A DNA stretch of 64,000 bases from NCBI GenBank assembly GCA_037349315.1, contig JBAIAC010000272.1:186001-250000 (forward strand), written 5' to 3'. The translations under genes and the position numbers were made by a program. The stretch is from Chelydra serpentina. Lineage: Eukaryota > Chordata > Testudines > Chelydridae. The notes below the pieces were generated by a model. The model saw only the letters and a program-made list of their open reading frames with translations, did no database searches and was not told the origin of the DNA. Positions 54,726 through 64,000 of the stretch are shown here, piece after piece (positions within the stretch are counted from its first letter, which is position 1; the number at the start of each line of letters is the position of its first letter).

Positions 54726-56077
54726 AGCTGCAATCATCAGCCACTAATAGCAAGGAAAAGGCTGAAGTCCATTGGCTTTCATATCAAAAAGCCATCTAAA
54801 GCCTGGTCTACACTGACAGGCTATGTGGACATAGCCACATCTCTCAGGGGTGTGAAAAATCCACTCCATGGAGAGAAGTAGTGAATGTGACCTGAGCCCC
54901 AGTGTAGACAGGGTTAGGTTGTCAGAAGACTACTTCCAGTGTTTGAAGTGTAGACGTAGCCTTGGACAGATTGATCCTCTATGGGAAGCAAGTCATGACG
55001 TCGATTCCAAATGTGACCCATCTGCCGGTATGTGAGAGAGCTGCTAGTATGGAGGGCTGAGCCAGCTGTCCGATCGCCTAGTTCCTGAACTGTAGCTACA
55101 GCTCTTAGTGTCCATCAGTCCAGAGACTGAGAGAAATGGAGAGTCCCAATCATTGTCATTTTAGTATCTTCTTGTTCCTTTCTCTGTTTTGTGTGCTGGC
55201 CTTTCTATTGTATCAGGGTGAGACTGTATAGCTCAGTGCATGTGTGACACAAGCTCATTGGTGCCAATTGCCAAAGGGGTCACTGTTATTCACAAGCAAC
55301 TCCTGTCTCAGACCTGACAAACTCACCACACCCAATACACTGATTTTATTATATTTATCCGGGAAGCATAGCAGTGAGATCGCTACTGAAACTTGTAAAT
55401 CATTGTTACTCCTAATCACTGCGAGAGGCATGTATGAGTCATATTGAAGGAGTAATGTAAGTACATGGATAATTATGCTCATATGGTATTGTCATGAAAG
55501 TGAGTCACCCCAATCAGGTCTTGGTGGGAACGACCCATTCAAGTGGGAGTGAATTGTCCCCTGTCCCTTGCTAGGCAGTTCGGCGATGTCTTGCTCCATT
55601 GTCAACCTTTGCACCACACCAGAAAAGCCATCAGACAACTATCAAAGACAAAGTATAGACATGGAAACCCTGTGGCAGTGACAAGGACAATATGACAATG
55701 AGGAGATCGTCCTGTCTGTGAATGTAGACAAAAGACTGATTCAGTTTATAACAGGGTGGAGAGAAACTAACGACCAGTGGTGCTTCTTGAAAGGCAGGGC
55801 TCTGGCTCCTAGGGACTAGCAATCACTACACTAGCCCGTCACCTCACACTTCAATCTACCTGGATAGGGAAGGTACCTATTAAACAGTGGAGGTTGCATT
55901 GTGTTATTGTTTTGTCTGTAACTCTGTTTCCATCACTCACGTTTGTTTCGGTTTAAATCTCTCTCCCTTGTTCAATACATTTCCCTTTGTTCAGTAACGG
56001 TACTCAAGTGCTGTGTGTGACACACGAGCAGCGGCCTACAGCACAATTGGTAACCTGGGCTACACCATTGATTTGAC
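54726..56077. other. no gene recognised
   Basis: Unclassified dispersed turtle-type repeat at ~54,800-54,960 (tagtgtagacagggttagg). The stretch 55,450-56,050 could be an old LTR but has no clear ends. Confidence 0.35.
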
Positions 56078-56805
56078 CACTCTTGGAAGACAGGACACTG
56101 GGCTAGATGGACCCTTGGTCTGACCCAGTCTGGCTGTTCTTGTGTTTTCTGTACAGGAGTGAGGCACTTACAGAGCAGAAATGGGGGGAGGGGCTCTACA
56201 TTTAATCAGTGTTAGAGAGAAATGTGTTCACACACCGTGAGACTCGATGTACGGAAGAAATAACAAGGGATCCCCAGCTCCTTCCCCCAAGTCTTAATGG
56301 GGATTATCAGCTCTCTGCCTGTGGGTGCAGCCCACCCGCTGGTTCTCCTGGGGCAGAGGGTAAGTGGCCGGGCAGGGCTGCACCGGCTGGGGGCTGAACT
56401 CTGAACAGGGATCTAAGGACTCTGCACTGGTCTCCAGTGGGGGTCGAGGATGCTGAGGCAGGGGAAACTCAGTGTCACAATCAGCAAGATTCAAAGCTGC
56501 TTGGGGGTGGAGAGGAGGGGGATCATTGTGTTAGATTTTCAGTGCATCCCTTTAACTACTCACCCACGACAACCTGGCAGCCCCCAGCTTTCTCCCAGCG
56601 CTGTGTTGTGTTCTCTGTGGGAAGAGGCTTCTAGGAACTGGTATTTCCAGCTGCATTAAGGAATCATAGAGGAGAAGGAAGAGATAACGTCTTAGAAAAG
56701 TCTGTGTGTGTTAGAGGGGTGGGAGGGTGTCCAGAAATCAGTTTGCTCCAGTTTCTTTTCTCTGGGATTTCCTTCAGAAAAGTTGAAGCAGGAAGCAAAA
56801 TCACC

Positions 56806-56878
56806 TGCCCTCTCTGAGGCTTGAATTCAGGGCCTGTAGATTAGGAGGCTGACACGCTGCCAACTGTACTTAGAAGGC
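56806..56878 (-). pseudogene. elongator tRNA-Met relic with anticodon CCU
   Basis: Paralogue of 27,351 by position and sequence. The anticodon loop reads CTCCTAA instead of TTCATAA and the D arm (AAGTACAGTTGG) has lost the A box. Acceptor GCCTTCT/AGAGGGC is kept. Likely inactive. Confidence 0.65.
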
Positions 56879-57444
56879 TGTGAAAGGCTTTTGGCTAAGT
56901 GCATGTAGGACCCTCCTGCAGCAGTGACTGGGGCAGGGAAGGAGCCAGGGACGTGCTGGGAGAAGCAGGAAGATCTGGTGCCCAGAGGCCTGTCCTGGCA
57001 GCTTTCTGAGCACCAAACTAACCAACTCCCCCTGCCAGTGAGCAACCCACATGGGACTAAGAGCAGTACTAGGGGCTTTCTCCTTGCCACTTCTGCTGGC
57101 TTGGGCACGCGTCTTGGAGGCCTTTCTAGAACACAATTTGGAACTGAGTTGGGAAAACCAGTTTCAAAACAGGAAGCTCAGGTTTAGATTCATTTATTGA
57201 TAATATTAAGTAATCCTTCCATCCCAGTGTCACAATCAATATAAGTGCTTCAGCGTTATGGTTTTCCAGAGGGAAAACGTAACTTCTCTCCAAAGGGAGT
57301 TGAGAGAAAACACTTTCCAGAGTCCAAGAGAGACAAGGCAGGTGAGGGTCAGAGCTTGTAGTAGAGCAGCTTCAGTTGGTGAAGGCAAGTTTTGGCGCTA
57401 ACCCAGAACTCTTCTTCAGCTCTGTATCGCCCCAAAGTTTGTCT

Positions 57445-57870
57445 CTTCCACAAGAACGGTCCTGCTGGGTCAGACCAAAGGTCCATATACCCCACTATCC
57501 TGTCTTTTAACAGTGGTCAATGCCAGGCGCCCCAAAGGGAATGAACAGAACAGGTAATCATCAAGTGATCCATCCCCTTGCCCATTCCCGTCTTCTGGCA
57601 AAGAGAGGATAGGGACACCATCCCTACCCATGCTGGATAATAGCTATTGATGGACCCATCCTCCATGAACTTATCTAGTCCAGTTTTGAACCCTGTTCTA
57701 GTCTTGGCCTTTACAACATCCTCTGGCAAAGAGTTCCACAGGTTGACTGTGCGTTGTGTGAATACTTCCTTTTGTTCTTTTCAAACCTGCAGCCTATTCA
57801 TTTCATTTAGTGACCCTAGTTTTTGTGTTATGAGAAGGAGTAAATAACACTCCCAACCTTGGTCCTTTAA
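57445..57870 (-). mobile_element. CR1 fragment, uninterrupted
   Basis: Same CR1 as 27,985-28,565 but continuous. On the minus strand it reads a stretch of the ORF2 C-terminus (PEDVVKAKTRTGFK, DKFMEDGSINSYYPAW). Confidence 0.85.
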
Positions 57871-58588
57871 AAGATATTATGTGACACACACACACACACC
57901 CACTCCTTGTCTCTCATGTCCTGGGACCAACATGGATACACCAACACTGCAAACAACAAGGTTCAAAGTCAATGCACATGGAAGAAGCATCTTGCGTTTC
58001 ATTCCTTGTGTCCTGGTCCCATCGAGTGGCCATTTCCTTTCTCTCCTTTCTGTTACAAGCTTTGGTGTTTTGCACAGAAACATTATTTCCCCAGGAGTGA
58101 CCCAGGAGTGGGGGCTGCATTCCTGTAACAAACCGTCACTAGAAGGGGGCAGACAAAGGCCTTTAAGATGAGGCATCTGTCACTGTCAAAAAATCATCTC
58201 CCTCCTGCAGGTCACTGGCAGCCTGAGTTTGTTCCTTATCCCCCCAGAGTCTGGGGGCTGGACTCAGCACTATCCAGCCCCTCTGTGTGTAGCAGGAACA
58301 AACACAAACCTTGTCTTTAAAACAAGCTGTTCCCGTCCTTCTCAGGGAAGATTTTCTGTGATTGAAGTTGAGCTTCAGTTCCCCTCTCCTAGGGGCTGGT
58401 TGGGTGTGGGGCCAGCTCCCAATGAGATCTGTTGTCACCTTTGCCCCCTTTCAGTCACTCTGGGATGGTAACTCTGCTCCCAGCTGTCAGGCAGCCTCCA
58501 GCCCATCCGCCCTGCTTAGAGCTCCATGGTCAGGTGTCACCACCTTTGCTAGCACCCATAATATGCCAGAAAGATGGTCCCACCAGGT

Positions 58589-58660
58589 GCATTGGTGGTA
58601 TAGTGGTGAGCATAGCTGCCTTCCAAGCAGTTGACCTGGGTTCAATTCCCAGCCAATGCA
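58589..58660 (+). tRNA. tRNA-Gly (UCC)
   Basis: GCATTGG/CCAATGC acceptor, anticodon TCC, B box GGTTCAATTCC, TTTT about 9 bases downstream. Acceptor pairs better than in the copy at 29,283. Confidence 0.92.
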
Positions 58661-60898
58661 ATAATCGCTTTTCTCTTTTGTTAGTACCTTGTCTGGAAGT
58701 GGTTTAATTTCAGTCACATTGTGTTAGAATCACATTATCAATAGAATGAGACAATAAATGTCTCAAAGCCCAGCCGGTCACGCCGGTCACACAGCACGGA
58801 GACATACAAGGGGCTGGGATGTCTCATCGGAGAAAGAACATTTGGAAACCTGCATCTCCCATCCCCTTCCCTTCACTGTTATGATTCCAGCTGTGTGCGA
58901 TGTTTGCATGATGTTCCTGCGTGATGGAGAAATAAAGTTTTGGGTCAGTTTTTGCTCCTGCAGATTCCTTTGCTGTTACAATTATAATGACATGAACTAA
59001 AGGGAGGCAAAATAAAAATAAACCCAAAATTGCACTAGAGGTACGGAAAGAGAAGATCATGCTTAAGCCAAACACGTCAAAATACAAATGAATACTAAAG
59101 AGGGGGAGGGGAGAAGAGATCAGGAATGTCAAAATCCCTTTGATATTTGAACTCGCGTTGCTAGAATCAAAGTTCAGACTTGACACTGTGGAAAACATAC
59201 TACTGCCCGTCTCTCTGCACACCTGTGGTGAGCAACATGGAGTTGGGACACCTGTTCTGCTTCAATCGTTTATTGTCTCACAGTGTTATCTTTCTCTTCC
59301 TTCTCCCCCCATTTCTCTTCTCCAGTGGCTCTGTCTTTCTCCTCTTGCTCCCTCTCCCCCTGCCCTGTCCCAGGGACTCTCACTCTGCAGCATTTAGGAC
59401 AAGCCAGAGCTTCCATGTTCTGCACGTGATCCTGTGTCAGGACGTGTGACCCAGGTCAGAACCAGTCACCAGAACAAATTGACCCTTTCTGGGAAACTCC
59501 TCTGCCCACCCCCCAAATTACGCCCCCCCCACCACTAACGGGGGTGGGGTACAGCTCTGACTGAGAGGCCCCACAGGAGAAATTTCAGCACAAAGACAAA
59601 TTTGTGGGAAATGTTGAGAAGTGACGAGCCCCCTTCCCCCCCCCCATCCCCAGAACTCTAGTGTCACCCCCATGGCAGCAGCCCAGGGAACCCAGTGGGA
59701 TGGGGTTACAGAACACAAGGGGGGAGGCAGCAGGGGAGAGAGGGGACAGGGAGTCTCTCTTTTTCCTTCTCTCCACTTTCTCTCCTTCTCTTTCCTTCCA
59801 GGAAGGGCAGTCACAGCAGGGAGGGTTTGTCTCATTGTAAGGGACCCGTGTCTGTCACGGAGGTCCTGGACGTGATGGATTCTGTGACTTGCTGCGACCT
59901 CCGTGACTTCTGCAGCAGCCGCTGTGGCTGACTCCAGGTCCGCCCAAGCAGCTGGCTCTGGGGACCGCCCGAGCAGTGACCAATGGGGCTGGCCCTGGGG
60001 ACCCCTTGACCAGAGGCCCCCGGCAGCACTCCTGGGGTGGCCGGAGCAGCAGCTGCCCCCTGGGGCTCCCCATTCCCCAGCAGCAGCCGGAGTAGCACCG
60101 GGCCCTCGGGGCTGCTCCCCCGGTAGCTGGTCTCATTAGCCATCAAATACATCGAAACGCTTCCACCTGCCAGTGGATTTAGCCCAGGACCTTCAGAGTC
60201 AGCAGCTGTTACCCCCCCCCCCCCCGAAGACTCTGCCTTTCCCCGCATCCATCCTTCATCCTTATGGCTGATAGAAAGTGCTGGGGCCAAGGCCCTCTAA
60301 GCCCCCCCGACACAGAGCCTGGCAGGCAGCAGCATGTGTGTGTGTGTGAGAGACTGGTGTGCTGAGCTGAGCCAGTGAGGGCTAAATTTGGGGCTGTGCC
60401 CCTCCCCCTATCTCATTACTGGGGTGTCCCCCTCCCCCTGCCTCAGGACTGGTTGCTTCCAGCAGCTGTCTGAGCTTAGAGACAGCGTGCGACACACTCA
60501 CACTTCCCCAACACACACACACACACACTCTGCCACACACACTTCAGTGGAGAAGCAGCTGGCAATCTAGTAGGCTGCCCATGGAACAATGGGACAGAGA
60601 AACCTGCATCATGTGATGCTGCACCGGCCCATGAGCCATTGCAAACCCCTCCCAAAGCCCCCTGCGGCCAGTTGCACAGTGTGATAGCTACCCACAATGC
60701 ACTGCTCTTTGGGGCGACGCAAGAGTTGCTAGAGTGGATACGCTCTGGTGACACAAGGAGCAGAGTGTTTAATTGAAACTCTTCAACTAAAGCAGCATAA
60801 CTCTGTAGTGTGGACACAGCCTGAGAGTGAGACAAGACCGAGCTCCCCTTGACACCAAGGATGCTCAGGGACTGAAACTGAAGAGCCACAAGTTACTC

Positions 60899-60980
60899 CG
60901 TAGTTGACAGGATTCGAACCTGTGCAGGGAAACCCCAATGGATTTCTAGCCCATCGCCTTCACCTCTCGGCCACAACTAC
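60899..60980 (-). tRNA. tRNA-Ser (AGA)
   Basis: Minus strand GTAGTTG/CAACTAC, loop CTAGAAA, B box GGTTCGAATCC. A box reads TGGCCGAGAGG (one change from the consensus). Probably functional. Confidence 0.87.
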
Positions 60981-61448
60981 TGGCTTTGTGCAGGTTCTCA
61001 CTACACTCTAGTTCTGTTCTCACTGAGTGATCGTTTCCTATTGTTTCCTCAGACTAGCTTCCACAACACACTCACTGCCGTGCCATTGTGTAAGTGTGTC
61101 CATGGCTGAACAGCAAGAATTCCTGCTCATTTCCCTGCTGGTTGGAGAATGATGACATTGTGTTTGTGGTTAATGACGTTGCTGTAGATGGTTCATTCCC
61201 TACCTAGACAATTCAGACAGTCCCTTTCCCGTCATATCCCCAGTACATCAGTGATGCCGATAGCAGGGGCAGGTTTTCTTTGGAGCACTGAGATTTTTGG
61301 GGAGTTGGTGGCTCCTTTCTTTCCTCACCCTGGAGTAAGCTCAGCTTTTTATTCCATCCGTGATGATTCATGGAATAACAACAGCAGCATGAAGAACAAG
61401 GAGATGGAATATCTCACTGCCGGGGGAAAGGTGGCCACGTCCCTTCTA

Positions 61449-61567
61449 GGGTGACCAGATGTCCCGATTTTATAGGGACAGTCCCAATTTTCGGGTCTTT
61501 TTGTTATATAGGCTCCTATTACCCCCCACCCCCGTCCTGATTTTTCACATTTGCTCTCTGCTCACCC
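61449..61567. mobile_element. MITE with TA target duplication
   Basis: GGGTGACCAGAT...GCTCACCC between TA dinucleotides, same orientation as 9,292. Confidence 0.72.
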
Positions 61568-62157
61568 TACTCCCCTCTGTCTGACCATTGTCATTGCAGG
61601 AGAGAAGGTTTGTAAGGAATCGAATGCCCTGGCTCCGACAAGAGACACAGGAAGATTTTGCTGTCCATGTATCCGTGCAAAGGAACTTGTGTCTCTGTGT
61701 GAAAACGAGGAGGGAATTGAAACACTCACACGGTGGTGCCGAAGGCAGCAGGGAACCCCATAGGATGAGAATAGGTGATGTTCTCACGCAGCATGTTTCT
61801 TACTTTGCCCATCTGTCAGTTTGATTATAATCAATGGAAATATGTTGCCATTGGTTTGTGTGTTTACACAGAGATTGACATTAACCAACTAATACGTCCT
61901 TCTTCCCAGCCTGCCTAGTCTGCGGTGGGTGAGTTTAGAGGGACACGTTCGCTCTCCCCAGTCCCCGTGCCAGGCCTGTGCTCTCCATGCTGCCCACTTC
62001 CCACACTGCTGGGATCCTTCCCTGATCTCCCCCCAGACCTCTGCCCCCCACCCCCACTTCTGGGAGCCCCTCGCAGCACTGTCCATCTCCCCTGCTGGCA
62101 GGATCCTGCCACCTTCCTTTCATTTCCTGCCTCCCCCTGAGCAAAAGCTCAGCACTA

Positions 62158-62229
62158 TTCCCACCCTGGGAATTGAGCCTAGGCCACGAGGGTGAAAACC
62201 AGGACTCCTGCCCACTAGACCACATGGGA
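62158..62229 (-). tRNA. tRNA-Glu (UUC)
   Basis: Minus strand TCCCATG...GGTGGGA, A box TGGTCTAGTGG, loop TTTTCAC (anticodon TTC), TTTT about 10 bases downstream. The T arm (GGCCTAGGCTCAATTCCCAGGG) has one changed loop base, the anticodon stem (CCTGG/CCTCG) one mismatch and the acceptor one mismatch. Confidence 0.8.
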
Positions 62230-62639
62230 CTGGGATCGCTCTGGGGGTCTAAGAGCCGCTCCTAAGAGCAGCAGCGCTGCCCAGCGGGGCCAGCACCCAG
62301 CGCTGGATTAACCCTTCCCGTGCTGAGCTTCTCTCTCTCCATTCCCAGCACCTGTGATCAGGAACCAGAGATCGGGGCTCGCAGGTTCTCCACAGCCCAG
62401 GACTGAGATTGGGACACCCCCCGCATTGTGCGAGGTGCTGTACAAACCCTGGCCAACACCGGGACCCCCAGGGGGGTCCCCTCAATGTCCCAGAGCCTTT
62501 GCTGCCCAAGTTCTCCTGACGCCCCCGGGATCCACCCCTCCCCCTCCTGTAAAACACCCCCCTTTCCCCACAGCCCTTCTTTCCCTGCCCCGCACTTTGC
62601 TGGCTCACCCTGGGCCCAGCTCCTCCCCCCGACCCCAGG

Positions 62640-63330
62640 TGAAGCACAGATGGAGGCAACATCGGCCCCTGGAGACAGCCCCAGTGAGCGCTGCAGCCCC
62701 CCCGGGGGGATTTGCAGACACAGGAAGGGAGCAGCTGGGAGCGGTGGGGGCTGGGAAGGAGGGAGGAGCCGGAGCAGCTCCTGGGGGCGGGGCTCTGGCA
62801 CAGCTCGGGGGCGGGGCAGCTCCTGGGGGCGGGGCTCTGGCTCCATTGTGAGCCGGGGCGAGGCAGGTCCTGGGGGCGGGGCTCTGGCACAGCCCGGGGG
62901 CGGGGCAGCTCCTGGGGGCGGGGCTCTGGCTCCATTGTGAGCCGGGGGCGGGGCAGCTCCAGGGGGCGGGGCTCTGGCACAGCCCGGGGGCGGGGCAGCT
63001 CCTGGGGGCGGGACTCTGGCTCCATTGTGAGACAGGGGGCGGGGCATCACCTGGGGGCGGGGCTCTGGCAAAGCCCGGGGGCGGGGCAGCTCCTGGGGGC
63101 GGGGCTCTGGTTCCATTGGGAGCCGGGGGCGGGGCTGAGCAGCGGCTCCCTGGGGGAGTCCCGTGTTTGCCGGCAGCGCTGGTGGCAGTTGTCCAGGGGG
63201 GACAGAGCCTGGGGCCGGGGGGTTCCCCTATGTGGGGCCGGGGGCGGCGGGGGGACGAGCCGGAGCTGCAGGCGGGGGAAGGACAGTGGGACACGTGGGG
63301 GGTGGAGCGTCCCCTGGGAGCCAGGAAAGT
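62640..63330 (+). promoter_or_regulatory. GC-box promoter-like island of a likely third KRAB-ZNF locus
   Basis: Very CpG- and GC-box-rich (repeated GGGGGCGGGGC). Shares the GGCTCCATTGTGAGC element with the island at 12.25 kb. Downstream DNA at 63,900-64,000 resembles 15,720-15,840, which lies just upstream of a KRAB-ZNF start exon. The coding part would lie beyond the window. Confidence 0.6.
62765..63135. repeat. ~90-bp tandem repeat within the GC-box island
   Basis: Four units 89-91 bases apart (CTCCATTGTG at 62,841, 62,930, 63,020 and, as TTCCATTGGG, 63,111), each with several GC boxes. Frames of 229-269 codons here are repeat artefacts. Confidence 0.85.
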
Positions 63331-63350
63331 CCTGGGGGAGAAGAAAGTGT

Positions 63351-63478
63351 CTGTGTGTGTGTGTGTGTCAGTGTGTGTGTGTTACTGAGTGTGTGTGTTA
63401 CTGTGTGTGTGTGTCAGTGTGTGTGTGTGTGTGTGTTACTGTGTGTGTGTGTTACTGTGTGTGTGTCTGTGTGTGTGT
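63351..63478. repeat. (TG)n microsatellite
   Basis: Interrupted TG tract of about 128 bases with cag/tac interruptions, downstream of the promoter-like island. Confidence 0.9.
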
Positions 63479-63899
63479 GGCGCTGTTTTCATCCTTGTGC
63501 CACGTCCCTCTCACACACTGATCACAATTCTCTCTCCGCTTCTTCCCCTTTGCTCTCCCCTCACCACATGTGGCTACAAAAATCCTACAATGATGGACTC
63601 TCCCGTCTCTTCTTTTGCCCTATTTTCTCCATCAGTCTCCAAAGGCCATTTAAATTCTCCCCAGATTTGGGATGTTTCCCCCCCAGCTTATCTGCAGCCC
63701 TTTGTCCTTGTTCGGGAGGGAAATTGCTGCCCCGAGTCACTCCCCAAAGGGGGTCGGGGTTGGGGGGGCTCTTTGGGGAGCCCCGAGACGTGGCTGCCTC
63801 TGGGGTGGCGATGGGGCGGCTGTTCTCTGCCAGCAAGAGGCTTGGCCGGGGCCCAGGAGGGAACAGGAGGAGCCGGTGTCCCCTATGGAGCCTGCCCAG

Positions 63900-64000
63900 C
63901 CCCTTTGCTTCTGCTCCTTTCTAGCATTTCCTTCAGAGACTGTATTACTGGGGAGGCTGGAAAATGTCTCTGGGCTGAGCCCCGGCAGGAGGGGCCAGGT
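63900..64000 (+). other. segment homologous to KRAB-ZNF upstream region
   Basis: ttctgctcctttctagcatt ... ggcaggaggggccaggt parallels 15,730-15,835 (ttctgctcttttctagcctt ... ggcaggaggagccaggt). In the right palindrome arm the start exon follows 140 bases later. Confidence 0.65.

Larger units (their letters stand above)
56078..61100 (+). repeat. direct duplication S2, copy b
   Basis: Counterpart of 26,610-31,620. Left breakpoint is in a CR1 tail (56,078-56,145). Continues further right into the tRNA-Ser module to ~61,780. Confidence 0.92.
60290..61780 (-). repeat. tRNA-Ser duplication module, copy at 60 kb
   Basis: The most complete version together with 700-2,090. The MITE at 61,449 has inserted into its distal flank. 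Confidence 0.8.

Noticed and set aside
62249..63521. Open frames of 229-269 codons on both strands
   Set aside because: They lie in the tandem GC-box array. Pro/Arg/Gly repeats and simultaneous openness of both strands indicate composition, not coding.

Overview
This is vertebrate nuclear DNA, and the repeats point to a cryptodiran turtle. It holds CR1 LINEs ending in ATTCTATG or TTCTTATG repeats, two tRNA-headed SINEs whose 3' ends match CR1 (the tortoise Pol III SINE type), and short elements of kinds I know from turtle genomes. There is no bacterial-style gene organisation. Nearly all open frames longer than 60 codons are chance frames in GC-rich or repetitive DNA. The real content is small RNA genes, a few KRAB zinc-finger gene exons and transposable elements. 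I identified all of it by reading, without alignment or covariance software.

Layout. 0-0.13 kb: a tRNA-Thr. 0.7-2.1 kb: a tRNA-Ser module. 2.7-9.7 kb: a decayed four-exon KRAB/C2H2 zinc-finger gene on the minus strand. Its ATG and KRAB-A exons are repeated in inverted order at 14.5-17.7 kb, making a large imperfect palindrome. The palindrome centre (11.8-14.4 kb) has a CpG-rich promoter-like block, a degenerate AT-rich tandem repeat and a CTCF-type motif. 17.67-20.85 kb and 33.25-36.64 kb are two direct copies of one block: tRNA-Cys, tRNA-Arg, LTR-like segment, 46-bp minisatellite, initiator tRNA-Met, tRNA-Val. 21.8-26.3 kb: a Gypsy-type LTR retrotransposon on the minus strand with matching 5-bp target duplications. 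26.6-31.6 kb and 56.1-61.1 kb are a second direct duplication: elongator tRNA-Met, tRNA-Gly, tRNA-Ser. 39.6-41.9 kb and 44.6-47.6 kb form a second inverted repeat with tRNA-Phe and tRNA-Val in both arms, around a spacer with two tRNA-Ser genes. 49-54.5 kb carries further tRNA genes (iMet, Asn x2, Thr, Arg, Cys, Ser) among LTR-like and CR1 pieces. 62-64 kb has a tRNA-Glu, then a GC-box-rich promoter-like tandem array and the start of what looks like a third KRAB-ZNF locus running off the right end.

In total I see 32 tRNA loci. About 21 look near-intact and about 11 are degenerate, truncated or carry an altered anticodon. They sit in modules copied with several hundred bases of flank, so the cluster grew by segmental duplication and inversion rather than by retroposition of tRNA. 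Several transposons (a hAT-like element, CR1 copies, a TA-flanked MITE) occur in only one member of a duplicated pair, which orders the insertions after the duplications. The most noteworthy points are the KRAB palindrome with one-arm minisatellite expansion, tRNA copies with changed anticodons, and the empty-site/filled-site pairs. I found no clearly new biochemical system.
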